64,000 bases of DNA, taken from Novosphingobium mangrovisedimenti. GTDB taxonomy: Bacteria; Pseudomonadota; Alphaproteobacteria; Sphingomonadales; Sphingomonadaceae. The translations under genes were made by a program, and so were the position numbers. The notes beneath the pieces are model-generated. The model saw nothing but the letters and a program-made list of their open reading frames with translations. It did not search any database and was not told the origin of the DNA. Below, one piece after another: positions 18,351 through 28,451 of this stretch. Positions within the stretch are counted from its first letter, which is position 1; the number at the start of each line of letters is the position of its first letter. Location of the stretch: assembly GCF_025153475.1 (NCBI RefSeq), contig NZ_JANZXA010000002.1:124001-188000 (forward strand), given 5' to 3'.

Positions 18351-18617
18351 ATGACATCATCTCGTACCGAGACCTCTTCGTCCCCGATCACCCTGATGCA
18401 GCCCGAAGCCCCGTTCCTGCTCGGCATGCGAGCACTGGAAACGATCAGGGACTTCCAGATGCAATGGTGGGATAGCTGGGCCGCCATGCTGGGCCAGAGC
18501 GCCCCTTTCAGCGAGAAGGCCGAAGCCGCCCCCGCGGAAACACCGGAAGCAGCGCCATCGGAGACGCCTGCTCCCGCGGTTCAGACGTCCGAATCCGAAG
18601 CGCCCGAAGACGTATAG
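18351..18617 (+). CDS. small hypothetical protein with acidic Ala/Pro/Glu-rich tail
   Basis: 88 residues; AGGAG lies 7 nt upstream of the ATG. Residues 17-47 form a predicted amphipathic helix (LLGMRALETIRDFQMQWWDSW) loosely reminiscent of phasin N-termini, and residues 50-88 are a repetitive Glu/Ala/Pro tail. No family can be named with confidence. A 12-bp hairpin follows the stop. It stands alone between a channel gene on the other strand and an alcohol dehydrogenase. Confidence 0.65.
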   Translation: MTSSRTETSSSPITLMQPEAPFLLGMRALETIRDFQMQWWDSWAAMLGQSAPFSEKAEAAPAETPEAAPSETPAPAVQTSESEAPEDV

Positions 18618-18635
18618 GGCACATTCGTCCCGATC

Positions 18636-18673
18636 ATACGAGTGCCGGGAAGCCTCCCTCTCGGCACTCGTAT
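18636..18673 (+). terminator. hairpin after the small hypothetical gene
   Basis: Perfect 12-bp stem (18636-18647 with 18662-18673) and a 14-nt loop, 19 bp after the stop codon. There is no clear U run, so termination may be weak or factor-assisted. Confidence 0.5.
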
Positions 18674-18777
18674 TGATCCGAATGGACGGACCTGCCGTCA
18701 CCCTGCAAGCCAAAGCGGCAAGGCAGCAGGCTGACATGCGCGCCCGCGTGCCTGCCCGAACCCGAGGAGGAAACGCG

Positions 18778-19767
18778 ATGACGACTATGCGTGCGATGCA
18801 GCTCGATGCGCCTGGCACGCCGCTCCACATGGTCGAACGCCCCCTGCCCGAGCCCGGCCCGGGCGAGGTACGGATCGCCATCGCGGCCTGCGGCGTGTGC
18901 CGCACCGACCTGCATGTCGTCGACGGCGACATTCATGGAAACCTGCCGATCGTACCGGGCCATGAGATCGTCGGGCGCGTCGAGGCGGTCGGCACGGGCG
19001 TTTCCGGTCTTGCCATGGGCCAGCGCGTCGGTGTCCCATGGCTCGGGCATACCTGCGGGCATTGCCCTTATTGCGCCACCCACCGCGAGAACCTGTGCGA
19101 CGATCCGGCCTTCACCGGCTTCACTCGTGACGGGGGCTTCGCCACGCATTGCATCGCCGATGCCCAATACTGTTTCACCATTCCCGAAACCTTCGACGAC
19201 GTCCATGCCGCGCCGCTGCTTTGCGCGGGCCTGATCGGCTACCGCTCCTATCGCATGGCGAGCGAGGCTCCGGTGCTGGGCCTCTACGGCTTCGGCGCGG
19301 CCGCGCATATCCTGGCGCAACTTGCCGTGTGGCAGGGGCGCAAGGTCTTCGCCTTCACGCAGGAAGGCGACACGGCGACGCAGGACTTCGCCCGCACGCT
19401 CGGCTGTGCCTGGGCTGGTGCATCGTCCGAAATGCCGCCCGAACCGATGGACGCGGCGATCCTGTTCGCCCCGGTCGGCGCGCTCGTGCCACTGGCCCTC
19501 AAGGCCGTGAAGAAAGGCGGGCGCGTGGTCTGCGCAGGCATCCACATGTCCGACATCCCCGCCTTCCCTTATGCCGACTTGTGGGAAGAGCGCTCGATCG
19601 TCTCCGTGGCGAACCTGACACGGCAGGACGGCACGGAATTCCTCGATCTGGCCGCACAGGTGCCAATCCGGACGCACGTGACGCCAATGCCCTTGGCACA
19701 GGCCAACAGCGCGCTGGACCAGCTCCGCAGCGGCGACGTGGAAGGTGCGCTCGTTCTGGTTCCATAA
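18778..19767 (+). CDS. zinc-dependent alcohol dehydrogenase (MDR superfamily)
   Basis: 329 residues from ATG 18778, which has a strong GAGGAGG upstream. The catalytic-zinc Cys lies in CGVCRTDLH, followed by GHEIVGRVEAVG (zinc His/Glu), and the four structural-zinc cysteines are in HTCGHCPYCATHRENLC. The nucleotide-binding segment LGLYGFGAAAH is compact and lacks the usual full GxGxxG. The protein resembles the AdhA-like group of MDR alcohol dehydrogenases, about 330 residues. It is cytosolic and NAD(P)-linked, in contrast to the periplasmic PQQ enzyme further right. Confidence 0.92.
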   Translation: MTTMRAMQLDAPGTPLHMVERPLPEPGPGEVRIAIAACGVCRTDLHVVDGDIHGNLPIVPGHEIVGRVEAVGTGVSGLAMGQRVGVPWLGHTCGHCPYCATHRENLCDDPAFTGFTRDGGFATHCIADAQYCFTIPETFDDVHAAPLLCAGLIGYRSYRMASEAPVLGLYGFGAAAHILAQLAVWQGRKVFAFTQEGDTATQDFARTLGCAWAGASSEMPPEPMDAAILFAPVGALVPLALKAVKKGGRVVCAGIHMSDIPAFPYADLWEERSIVSVANLTRQDGTEFLDLAAQVPIRTHVTPMPLAQANSALDQLRSGDVEGALVLVP

Positions 19768-19868
19768 CCTGCGACCGCGCCTGACAGCGCTCTACACCGC
19801 CTTGTCGCCCGCTGTCCCGTTGGCCCAGATGAAGCGCAGCACCGGCTATCACATTGGAAAGACCGCAT

Positions 19869-20639
19869 ATGTCACGAATCCTGATCACTGGCTCCTCGGA
19901 CGGTCTCGGACTGGAAGCGGGAAGGCAGCTCAGCGCCGACGGCCATGCCGTCGTCCTCCACGCCCGCAACGAGGCGCGAGCCGAGGCAGCGAGGCAATCG
20001 CTGCCGAACTGCGAGGCGGTGGTCCGCGCGGACGTCTCCACGCTCGCCGGAATGCACGCGCTGGCGGAACAGATCACCGGTCTCGGCACGTTCGACGCGG
20101 TGATCCACAATGTCGGGGTCGGCTACGGCGGCGGGCACATCGTCACGCCCGACGGGTTCGAGCGCATCTTCGCCGTCAACGTCGTCGCCCCTTTCGTGCT
20201 GACGGCAACCACGCCCCGGCCGCGACGCCTGATCTATCTCAGCTCGGAAATGCACGTCGACGGGAATCCCGACTTGTCCGACCCGATGTGGGAGACCCGT
20301 CGCTGGAACGGCGTGCAGGCCTATTGCGACAGCAAGCTCTACGACACGATGCTGGCGATCGCGCTGGCCGGACGCTGGAGCGACGTGCGCGTCAACGCCG
20401 TCGACCCCGGCTGGATCGCAACGAAAATGGGTGGTGCCAATGCCCCCGGCAAACTCGCGGACGGGGCGCGAACGCAAGTCTGGCTGGCAGCCGGCGATGC
20501 CCCCGAGGCAACGGTTACGGGCGGCTATTTCCACGACATGCGCCAGTCTCGGGCCTGCGCGGCGGTCTATGACGAGGATGCACAGAAGCGCCTTGTCGAC
20601 TACCTCGAAAGGATCACCGGAATCTCCCTGCCCGATTGA
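19869..20639 (+). CDS. short-chain dehydrogenase/reductase
   Basis: 256 residues from ATG 19869 (GGAAAG upstream). Cofactor motif TGSSDGLG (residues ~7-14), NNVG-equivalent HNVG, catalytic Ser in LIYLSSEMH and YCDSK (YxxxK). The insert around EMHVDGNPDLSDP resembles the retinol dehydrogenase/WWOX-like SDR group. Substrate unknown. It starts 101 bp after the alcohol dehydrogenase, so the two may share a transcript. Confidence 0.9.
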   Translation: MSRILITGSSDGLGLEAGRQLSADGHAVVLHARNEARAEAARQSLPNCEAVVRADVSTLAGMHALAEQITGLGTFDAVIHNVGVGYGGGHIVTPDGFERIFAVNVVAPFVLTATTPRPRRLIYLSSEMHVDGNPDLSDPMWETRRWNGVQAYCDSKLYDTMLAIALAGRWSDVRVNAVDPGWIATKMGGANAPGKLADGARTQVWLAAGDAPEATVTGGYFHDMRQSRACAAVYDEDAQKRLVDYLERITGISLPD

Positions 20640-20656
20640 CCCCGCCCCGGCCCTGC

Positions 20657-21187
20657 TCAATCGAGCGTGATGCGCCTGTAGCTTTCATCGTCGGGATGGC
20701 GGCGCCCCGGCTCGATCATGATGCCCAGCATGCCCTTCGACCAGTCGGCCGAATCCGGGTATTCGCGGAACCAGTCGGTCACGACGAGCCGATCCTTGAT
20801 GCGCCATTCATCGTCGCGCTTCTCGAAGCGATCGACATAGCGGCCGGCCCCGATGACATCCTGCTTGCCGCCCTCGGCATTGTTTATGCGGTGAATGCCG
20901 TAGAAATAGGATTCCACGTCCGCGCTCTCGCCGTTGATCGCCATCAGCACGTTGCACACAAGGTGCATGGTCTGGTCCATGGTGCCCATCGCGGTGAAGG
21001 ACCAGTCGATGAACTCTTCTGCATTGCCCCGGAAGCTGAGATGCTCGTCGGTGCAGTCAGGCCAGTAGGCGCTGCGCACCATGTCGGCATCGAGCCGGTC
21101 GACGCCCCGCGCATAGCGAGCGAGGCATTCGCGAATCGCCTCCCGGTCGGCCAGTTCGGCGGCGATCTTGCTGGTGCTTGTGGTCAT
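20657..21187 (-). CDS. SnoaL-like / NTF2-fold protein
   Basis: 176 residues from ATG 21187, with AAGGA-type sequence upstream. A SnoaL_4-type fold is suggested by REAIRECLARYARGVDRLDADMVRSAYWPD near the N-terminus (quoted residues split: REAIRECLARYARG then VDRLDADMVRSAYWPD) and by the DDEWRIKDRLVVTDW strand near residue 135. Such proteins include dehydratases, isomerases and the small subunits of ring-hydroxylating dioxygenases, but stand-alone copies are common and uncharacterised. Convergent with the SDR gene. Confidence 0.82.
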   Translation of the reverse strand: MTTSTSKIAAELADREAIRECLARYARGVDRLDADMVRSAYWPDCTDEHLSFRGNAEEFIDWSFTAMGTMDQTMHLVCNVLMAINGESADVESYFYGIHRINNAEGGKQDVIGAGRYVDRFEKRDDEWRIKDRLVVTDWFREYPDSADWSKGMLGIMIEPGRRHPDDESYRRITLD

Positions 21188-21808
21188 GCCCTTGCGTCCT
21201 TTCCCCATATCGCGATCACGGCACCGGCAGTCTGAAAACCGCGCAGGCCCTGTCGTGGGCGTATGGTTTCTTCTCCGCCCGCTCCGTTGGTAATCGGGCA
21301 TCCGCCCGCGGTGAAGCGATTGGTGGCGCCGTTGCCTGTCGGTGCAAGTTTGCGGAGCCCCGCGTTGCTCCAGCGGCAAGCTATCCGCCGAAAGAAACTG
21401 TCGGCACAAAGTAAGGATACGAACCGTTTGACATCCGGCTCAAGAGCGCCGCCATAATCGGTCAGCGCCACACCGTCTGCCATGGCTATCCTGCATAAAG
21501 GGGCGATCGGCCGGCGCGTTGCTGGACGTACCGTCGCGCCTGATTTCCATCGACCACAACTGCGATGCCTTGACCAGCCATCCGCTGATGAGCGCAGTTT
21601 CCGTGTCGATCACCCCGATCCGCCCCACCTGAAGTTTCGAGAGGCGTGTCGTGCACTCAGATAGAAAATTGAAAAGTCAGTAATATTACCAATTTTCCCC
21701 TCAGCCTCCAACGAATACCGACACCGTTCGAAGAGCCGAAAAACGCTGATTGAGAGTTCCCATTTTCGGCTCGTGCTGCCATAATCGCGCCATGGTTGGC
21801 ATTGCCCA
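21188..21808. other. 621-bp region without a convincing gene
   Basis: Lies between the divergent SnoaL-like gene and the second NodT gene. Open frames exist on the minus strand (for example 21184-21483, whose stop would overlap the SnoaL start by 4 bp), but their third-position GC is near 58 percent, far below the real genes here, and I recognise no domain. The right part (~21655-21720) is AT-rich and is a plausible promoter region for the export operon. Confidence 0.5.
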
Positions 21809-23311
21809 ATGCGTTCACTGAGGTCGGCAGTCTTGCTCTCCCTTGTCTGCCGTGCGGTTTCCGCAACTCTCCGATCCCGACGCTTTCCCGCTTCCGCAGC
21901 GCCTGTGGCCACGCTGCTGGCATTGAACGCCTGCACCATGGCTCCCGACTATGTGCAGCCCCCTCTCCCCGTGCCGGAACGCTATTCCCCGAACGAAACC
22001 GAAGGACAAACGATCGCCGCGCTCGACTGGCGCGTCTTCTTTCATCACGAACATCTTCGCGACCTGATATCCAATGCCCTGGCCAACAATCGCGACATCC
22101 GGCTGGCGGCCGCGCGGGTTGCGGAAGCGAGAAGTGCGTGGCGAATCGAGGGATCCGCGCTCTACCCCCAGCTCGACGCGGTGGGCACGGGAACGCGCGG
22201 GCGGATACTGGCCACCGGCACGTCCATGTATGTCGACGCCAAGCAGGTGACGGCACAACTGAGCGCTAGCTGGGAAATCGACTTCTGGGGGCGGCTGCGC
22301 AACATGCGCGAGGCGGCCCGAGACCGGTACCTCGCCAGCGAGGAAGCCCGCCGCGCGGTGGCAACCGAAGTAGTCAGCCAGGTTGCGCTGGGATACCTGC
22401 TCGAACTCGAATACGCGGAACGCTCGGCGCTCGCGCGCCGGTCGATCACAACGCGCGAGGAGAGCCTGCGGATCATGCGCAGGCGCTTCGAGGTCGGCTC
22501 CGGATCGAAGCTGGACATGGCGCAGGCACAGGTCCTGCTGGCACAGGCCCAGACCACGCTCCAGTCGCTCGAGCGTGACCGGGCGATCAATCGCAACGCG
22601 CTCGCGCTGCTGGTCGGCAAGCAAGTTGAACTCGCCCGAGAGCCCCATGGCCTGACCGAGGAATTGCCCGATTTCTCGCTCCCGCCGGGCCTGCCTTCCG
22701 ATCTCCTCGTCCACCGCCCCGATATCATGGCCGCCGAATACCAGTTGCGCGCAGCCAATGCCGACATCGGCGCGGCCCGGGCCGCCTTCTTTCCCAACAT
22801 CAGCCTGACCGGCGCCTACGGCACGTCAAGCACGGAGCTCGACGGCCTGTTCCGCGACGGCTCCAGGATCTGGAGCTTCACTCCCACGGTAGCGCTGCCG
22901 ATCTTCAACGCGGGGCGGCTGAAGGGCAATCTCGACGTCGCCAAGGCGCGCCAGGAACAGGCGGTCGCCACCTACGAGAAGACGATCCAGTCCGCCTTCC
23001 GCGACGTGTCCGACGCACTCGTGCAGCACACCCAGTTGAAGAAGCAGATCGCGACGACACGCAGCCTGCTCGAGGCGCAACGCGAGCGCGCACGGCTGGC
23101 ACGGCTGCGCTTCGACAACGGCCGCTCGGCCTACCTCGAAGTCCTCGATGCTCAACGGGACCTGTTCGATGCCGAACAGACACTGGTGCAACTCCAGCGT
23201 GCCGAACTTTCGAGCCTGGTGGCGCTCTATTCCGCGCTCGGAGGCGGCTTTCCGGCCAGCCGACCGTTTGAAACCACCGCGACACCAAGCAACGGGGGCA
23301 GCGACAAATGA
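21809..23311 (+). CDS. NodT family efflux outer-membrane lipoprotein (second copy)
   Basis: 500 residues. The lipobox LLALNAC followed by TMAPDYVQPPLPVPERY identifies a NodT-type outer-membrane lipoprotein. Two outer-membrane efflux domains follow, with GLPSDLLVHRPDIMAAEYQLRAANADIGAARAAFFP-like conserved features (key parts: HRPDIMAAEYQLRAAN). ATG 21809 is the only sensible start; no clear Shine-Dalgarno precedes it and the leader before the lipobox is long (~40 residues). The stop overlaps the HlyD start (ATGA), so channel, adaptor and ABC genes are one operon. Confidence 0.9.
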   Translation: MRSLRSAVLLSLVCRAVSATLRSRRFPASAAPVATLLALNACTMAPDYVQPPLPVPERYSPNETEGQTIAALDWRVFFHHEHLRDLISNALANNRDIRLAAARVAEARSAWRIEGSALYPQLDAVGTGTRGRILATGTSMYVDAKQVTAQLSASWEIDFWGRLRNMREAARDRYLASEEARRAVATEVVSQVALGYLLELEYAERSALARRSITTREESLRIMRRRFEVGSGSKLDMAQAQVLLAQAQTTLQSLERDRAINRNALALLVGKQVELAREPHGLTEELPDFSLPPGLPSDLLVHRPDIMAAEYQLRAANADIGAARAAFFPNISLTGAYGTSSTELDGLFRDGSRIWSFTPTVALPIFNAGRLKGNLDVAKARQEQAVATYEKTIQSAFRDVSDALVQHTQLKKQIATTRSLLEAQRERARLARLRFDNGRSAYLEVLDAQRDLFDAEQTLVQLQRAELSSLVALYSALGGGFPASRPFETTATPSNGGSDK

Positions 23312-24396
23312 ACCGAACCTGGGTGGTGCGAGGGCTGATTGCCGCAGCGGTGCTTGCCGGCGGCTTTCTGCTCTGGACCGTGCTCAAGCCCTCCGGCCTT
23401 CCCACGGGAATCGTCGGCAGCAACGGACGGTTGGAGGCGATCGAAGTCGATGTCGCATCGAAGTCGCCAGGCCGCATCGACGAAATTCTCGTCGATCAGG
23501 GCGACACGGTCAAAGCGGGCCAGATCGTCGCCAGGATGGATGTCGACGTGCTCAACGCGCAAAAGGCCGAAGTGGAAGCACAGCTAGCCGAAGCACAGAA
23601 CGCAGTGGTGGTTGCCCAAGGCCAGGTAGCCCAGCGCGAGGCCGAAAAGGCCGCTTCCGAAGCCGTCGTGCGCCAGCGCCTCGCCGAGCTCAACGCATCT
23701 CGCAAGCGCCTCGGCCGATCTGAAACGCTGGCCAGCGAAGGCGCCACATCGGTGCAGGAACGCGATGACTACGCGGCCCAGACGGAAGGCGCCTCGGCCG
23801 CGGCCGAGGCCGCCCGCGCCCAAGTCGCTTCGGCCCGGGTCGCCATCACCAACGCCCGCAACCAGGTCATCGGTGCCCAGTCGCGCGTGGCTGCGGTGCG
23901 CGCCACGCTGCAGCGCATCGAGGCCGACATCAACGATGCCGCGCTGCGTTCTCCACGCGATGGCCGCGTGCAGTATCGCATTGCCCAGCCCGGAGAGGTC
24001 GTCAGCGCCGGCGGACGCGTGGTCAGCCTGATCGACCTTACCGATGTGACGATGAGTTTCTTCCTCCCCGCCGGCGAAGCCGGGAAATTGCGGATGGGCA
24101 GCGAGGCCCGCATCGTCCTCGACGCCCTTCCCGACTATCCGATCCCTGCCAGCATCAGCTTTGTCGCGGATGTGGCGCAGTTCACGCCCAAGACGGTCGA
24201 AACGCAAAGCGAGCGCGAGAAGATGATGTTCCGCGTGAAGGCACGGATTGCCCCGGAACTCCTGCGCCGCCGGCTCGACCTCGTGAAGACCGGCCTGCCG
24301 GGGATGGCCTATGTCCGGCTCGATCCGTCGGTTGAATGGCCGCAGTGGCTGCAGGTCAAGCCGTTTCCATCCGGGCAAGCACAGACCGCGCCGTGA
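23308..24396 (+). CDS. HlyD family periplasmic adaptor (YhiI-like)
   Basis: 362 residues; N-terminal membrane anchor (residues ~8-25), lipoyl half-motif ([21 protein letters not shown]), a long Ala/Glu/Gln-rich coiled-coil hairpin (~80-200), second lipoyl half and barrel. Overlaps the upstream NodT gene by 4 bp and the downstream ABC gene by 4 bp. The gene order adaptor, RbbA-like and YhhJ-like equals the E. coli yhiI-rbbA-yhhJ locus, with an outer-membrane channel added. Confidence 0.92.
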   Translation: MNRTWVVRGLIAAAVLAGGFLLWTVLKPSGLPTGIVGSNGRLEAIEVDVASKSPGRIDEILVDQGDTVKAGQIVARMDVDVLNAQKAEVEAQLAEAQNAVVVAQGQVAQREAEKAASEAVVRQRLAELNASRKRLGRSETLASEGATSVQERDDYAAQTEGASAAAEAARAQVASARVAITNARNQVIGAQSRVAAVRATLQRIEADINDAALRSPRDGRVQYRIAQPGEVVSAGGRVVSLIDLTDVTMSFFLPAGEAGKLRMGSEARIVLDALPDYPIPASISFVADVAQFTPKTVETQSEREKMMFRVKARIAPELLRRRLDLVKTGLPGMAYVRLDPSVEWPQWLQVKPFPSGQAQTAP

Positions 24397-27137
24397 GCCA
24401 TGACGCGCCGAGCCGCGATCCGGTTGCACGCCTCGAAGGCGTAAGGGTCAGGTACGCCAAGACAGAGGCCCTGCGCGGTATCGATCTGGAAATCCCGGCA
24501 GGCAGCATGGTCGGCCTGATCGGGCCGGACGGCGTCGGAAAATCGACATTGCTCTCGCTCATGTCCGGCGCGCGCGCCCTGCAGGAAGGCGAAGTCCACG
24601 TCCTGGGCGGCGACATGCGCGAACGCAGCCACCGGCTGAATGTCTGCCCGCGCATCGCCTACATGCCGCAAGGCCTCGGCAAGAACCTCTCCCCGACGCT
24701 TTCCGTCGAGGAGAACCTCCAGTTCTTCGCCCGGCTGTTCGGCCACGATGCCGACGAACGTCGCCGGCGCATCGACCGGCTGACCTGCGCCACCGGGCTC
24801 GATCCGTTCCTGACGCGCCCTGCCGGCAAGCTGTCCGGCGGCATGAAGCAGAAGCTCGGGCTGTGCTGCGCCCTGATCCACGATCCCGACCTGCTCATCC
24901 TCGACGAGCCAACGACCGGCGTGGACCCTCTCGCACGGGCGCAGTTCTGGGATCTCATTTCCGATATCCGCGAGACGCAGAAAGCCATGAGCGTCGTCGT
25001 CGCCACGGCCTACATGGACGAGGCACAGGGTTTCGACTGGTTGGTAGCCATGGACGATGGCCGCATCCTCGACACCGGCACGCCGCAGGAAATCCTCGAT
25101 CGCACCGGCACGCACGCGCTCGAAGAGGCGTTCATCGCGCTCTTGCCGGAGGAGAAGACGCAAGGGTACGAGCCGGTGACCATCCCACCGCTGCAGGCGG
25201 ACGGTACAGACATCGCCATCGAGGCCCGCGACCTCACCATGCGTTTCGGCGACTTCACCGCCGTCGACCACGTCAGTTTCAGCATCCATCGCGGCGAGAT
25301 CTTCGGCTTCCTGGGCTCGAACGGCTGCGGCAAGTCGACGACTATGAAGATGCTCACCGGCCTGCTTTCGGCGAGCGAGGGCGAAGCCTGGCTCTTCGGC
25401 AACGAGGTCGATTCGCACGACATCTCGACCCGTCGGCGGGTCGGCTACATGAGCCAGGCCTTTTCGCTCTACGGCGAACTGACCGTGCGACAGAACCTCG
25501 ATCTGCACGCCAGGCTGTTCCACGTTCCCGCCGATGCGATAGCCGCCCGCGTGGCCGAAATGGTCGAGCAGTTCGAACTTGGCCCCGTGCTGGACGCTTT
25601 GCCGGCAAGCGTGCCGCTGGGCATTCGCCAAAGGCTGAGCCTGGCCGTCGCGATGGTCCACAAGCCCGAACTGCTCATCCTCGACGAACCGACGTCGGGC
25701 GTCGACCCGGTAGCGCGCGACGGGTTCTGGCGATTGCTGGTCGAACTGTCCCGCCGCGACAAGGTCACGATCTTCATCTCGACCCATTTCATGAACGAGG
25801 CGCTACGCTGCGACCGCATGTCAATGATGCATGCCGGCAAGGTGCTCGACAGCGACACCCCTGCCCGGCTCATCGAAAAGCGTGGTGCCGACAATCTCGA
25901 GGACGCCTTCATCGGATACCTGCTGGAGGCAGAGGGCGAGGAACCGGAGAAACATGACACTGCAGCCGATCTCGCCGCGGCGCCATCCGAGCCCGCTGCT
26001 GCGGCAACCCGGAGCCCCTTCAGCCTGCAGCGCTGCCTGACCTACGCCTGGCGCGAGACGCTCGAACTTCAGCGCGATCCGGTGCGCGCCACGCTTGCGC
26101 TTGCCGGTTCGCTGATTCTCATGATCGTGATCGGCTTCGGCATCACGATGGACGTCAACGAACTGAGCTATGCCGTGCTCGACAGGGACCACAGCGCGCT
26201 GAGCGAGAACTATGCGCTCGACATAGCGGGCTCGGGCTATTTCGTCGAGAAAGCGCCGATAAGGGACTACGACGATCTCGACCGGCGCATGGTCGATGGC
26301 GAACTGGCCCTGGCCATCGAAATCCCGCCCGGCTTCGGCCGTGACCTGACCGCGGGGCACGAGGTGACGATAGGTGCATGGTTCGATGGCGCGAACCCGC
26401 AACGTGCCGAAACCGTCAAGGGCTATATCCAGGGAATGCACCAGCACTGGCTGGCGGAGCAGGCACGCCAGCGCACCGGGGCAACGCTCGGCAGCTTCTC
26501 GATCGAGAACCGGTATCGCTATAATCCCGACGTACAGAGCCTTCCGGCCATGGTGCCGATCGTCATACCGCTGCTGCTGCTAATGCTTCCCGCCATGCTC
26601 ACCGCGCTCGCGGTGGTACGCGAGAAGGAGATCGGCTCGATCATCAATCTCTACGTGACACCCGTCACGCGCAGCGAGTTCATGCTGGGCAAGCAGGCGC
26701 CCTACGTCGCGCTGGCACTCGTCAACTTCCTGCTGATGGTGCTCATGTCGATCTTCATCTTCGATGTTCCCGTCAAGGGCAGCTTCCCGGCCTTGTTTCT
26801 GGCCGCCTTCATCTACAGCGTCTCGGCCACCGGAATGGGCCTGCTTGCCTCCGCGGTTACCCGCAGCCAGATCGCCGCGCTGTTCCTGGCGATGATAGGA
26901 ACGATGATCCCGGCAACGATCTTCGGCGGCATGTTCGATCCGGTGTCCTCGATGGAAGGCATGGGGCGCATCATCGGCGAGATCTATCCGGCCAGCCACA
27001 TGTTCACGATCAGCCGAGGCATCTTCGCCAAGGCGCTCGGGCTGTCCGACCTCCGGTCTTCGTTCCTGCCCCTAGCGCTTTCGGCTCCGACAATCGTCGG
27101 CATCGCCATCTTGCTGCTGAAGAAGCAGGAGGCCTGA
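24393..27137 (+). CDS. RbbA-like fused ABC transporter (two ATPase domains plus permease)
   Basis: 914 residues from GTG 24393, which overlaps the HlyD stop by 4 bp. First ABC domain (Walker [10 protein letters not shown], signature [11 protein letters not shown], Walker [14 protein letters not shown]), then a second ABC domain (GSNGCGKST; degenerate signature [24 protein letters not shown]). A linker around residues 530-555 leads to an ABC2-type permease with six helices. The degenerate second signature is normal for RbbA/YhiH proteins. Family members are called ribosome-associated ATPases in E. coli, but the operon here (adaptor, outer-membrane channel, second permease) argues for an export role. 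Confidence 0.92.
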   Translation: MSHDAPSRDPVARLEGVRVRYAKTEALRGIDLEIPAGSMVGLIGPDGVGKSTLLSLMSGARALQEGEVHVLGGDMRERSHRLNVCPRIAYMPQGLGKNLSPTLSVEENLQFFARLFGHDADERRRRIDRLTCATGLDPFLTRPAGKLSGGMKQKLGLCCALIHDPDLLILDEPTTGVDPLARAQFWDLISDIRETQKAMSVVVATAYMDEAQGFDWLVAMDDGRILDTGTPQEILDRTGTHALEEAFIALLPEEKTQGYEPVTIPPLQADGTDIAIEARDLTMRFGDFTAVDHVSFSIHRGEIFGFLGSNGCGKSTTMKMLTGLLSASEGEAWLFGNEVDSHDISTRRRVGYMSQAFSLYGELTVRQNLDLHARLFHVPADAIAARVAEMVEQFELGPVLDALPASVPLGIRQRLSLAVAMVHKPELLILDEPTSGVDPVARDGFWRLLVELSRRDKVTIFISTHFMNEALRCDRMSMMHAGKVLDSDTPARLIEKRGADNLEDAFIGYLLEAEGEEPEKHDTAADLAAAPSEPAAAATRSPFSLQRCLTYAWRETLELQRDPVRATLALAGSLILMIVIGFGITMDVNELSYAVLDRDHSALSENYALDIAGSGYFVEKAPIRDYDDLDRRMVDGELALAIEIPPGFGRDLTAGHEVTIGAWFDGANPQRAETVKGYIQGMHQHWLAEQARQRTGATLGSFSIENRYRYNPDVQSLPAMVPIVIPLLLLMLPAMLTALAVVREKEIGSIINLYVTPVTRSEFMLGKQAPYVALALVNFLLMVLMSIFIFDVPVKGSFPALFLAAFIYSVSATGMGLLASAVTRSQIAALFLAMIGTMIPATIFGGMFDPVSSMEGMGRIIGEIYPASHMFTISRGIFAKALGLSDLRSSFLPLALSAPTIVGIAILLLKKQEA

Positions 27138-27138
27138 T

Positions 27139-28266
27139 ATGCGCCGCACACTCGAAAACATCTATCGGCTTGGCGTGAAGGAGTTGTGGAGCCTGCGGCG
27201 TGATCCGATCATGCTGGGTCTGATCATCTTCGCCTTCACGTTCTCGGTATATACCTCGGCGAACGCGTTGCCCGAAACCCTGCAGAACGCGTCGATCGCC
27301 ATTGTCGACGAGGATGAATCCCCGCTCTCGCAACGGATCATATCGGCATTCTACCCGCCGCAGTTCTTAACGCCGAAAATGATAGCGCCCGCCGAGGTCG
27401 ATCCCGGCATGGATGCCGGCAAATTCACCTTCGTCCTGCATATCCCCTACGGCTTTCAGCGCGACGTGCTCGCAGGACATTCGGCGGAAATCCAGCTCAG
27501 CACCGACGCCACGCGCATGGGGCAGGCATTCACGGGAAGCAGCTATATCCAGCAGATCGTCAGCGCCGAGGTAAGCGAACATCTCAATCGCTACCGGTCC
27601 GGCGACCCGCCACGGGTGGATATCGCCTTGCGCGCACGCTTCAATCCCTCGCTCGACAAGTCCTGGTTCGGCGCGCTGGCACGGATCATCGACCAGATCA
27701 CCATGCTTTCCATCATCCTGACAGGCGCGGCGCTGATCCGCGAGCGCGAACACGGGACCGTCGAGCATCTGCTGGTCATGCCGGTGACGCCCCTGGAGAT
27801 CATGCTGTCCAAGGTCTGGTCGATGGCCTTCGTCGTGCTGCTTGCCTCAATGCTTTCGCTCCTCCTGATCGTACAGGGTCTGATGCAGGTGCCGGTGGCG
27901 GGTTCGCTGCCGCTCTTTTTCACGGGGGCCGCCCTGGTCCTGTTCGCCACCACCTCGCTGGGCATTTTCCTTGCAACCCTCGCGCGGACCATGCCCCAGT
28001 TCGGCATGCTGATCGTGCTGGTCCTCATGCCTTTGCAGATGCTGTCCGGCGGCAATTCGCCAAGGGAATCGATGCCGCAACTCGTCCAGGACGTGATGCT
28101 CCTTGCGCCAACCACGCACTTTGTCGAGATGGGTCAGGCCATCCTGTTTCGGGGCGCGGGCTTTGGCGTGGTCTGGCCGCAATTCCTCGCCGTGACAGTG
28201 ATCGGGGCAGTATTCTTCGCGATCGCGCTGGCCCGGTTCCGCTCGACGATCAGCGCGATGACATAG
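27139..28266 (+). CDS. ABC-2 type permease (YhhJ-like)
   Basis: 375 residues, 1 bp after the RbbA-like gene, with AGGAGG upstream. N-terminal helix, a periplasmic loop of ~140 residues, then five helices; the EREHGTVEHLLVMPVTPLEI motif is the conserved cytoplasmic element of ABC2_membrane_3 permeases. It should pair with the permease half of the RbbA-like protein to form the membrane pore. Last gene of the operon. Confidence 0.93.
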   Translation: MRRTLENIYRLGVKELWSLRRDPIMLGLIIFAFTFSVYTSANALPETLQNASIAIVDEDESPLSQRIISAFYPPQFLTPKMIAPAEVDPGMDAGKFTFVLHIPYGFQRDVLAGHSAEIQLSTDATRMGQAFTGSSYIQQIVSAEVSEHLNRYRSGDPPRVDIALRARFNPSLDKSWFGALARIIDQITMLSIILTGAALIREREHGTVEHLLVMPVTPLEIMLSKVWSMAFVVLLASMLSLLLIVQGLMQVPVAGSLPLFFTGAALVLFATTSLGIFLATLARTMPQFGMLIVLVLMPLQMLSGGNSPRESMPQLVQDVMLLAPTTHFVEMGQAILFRGAGFGVVWPQFLAVTVIGAVFFAIALARFRSTISAMT

Positions 28267-28451
28267 GAACGGCTTCCGGACTGCGAACGCACGACTTCGG
28301 CTTGCCATTTGACGCGCGCGTACCCAGCAGGCAGGAAAACAGCCAGAGCGATCATTGCGTGGCGAACCTGTCCTATGTCGTCGGCCGGCGCGTGCGCTCG
28401 CTTCCCCAGCGACTGGCAGACCTGCAGCATGCCCATCACGGCCTGGCCCAC
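28267..28451. other. short gap between convergent genes
   Basis: 185 bp between the YhhJ-like stop and the Ni/Co transporter stop. Open on both strands but without start signals or a recognisable domain; no strong terminator hairpin found. Confidence 0.4.

Noticed and set aside
21184..21483. A 99-codon minus-strand open frame whose stop overlaps the SnoaL-like start by 4 bp
   Set aside because: Third-position GC near 58 percent is unlike real genes here, and no domain is recognisable.
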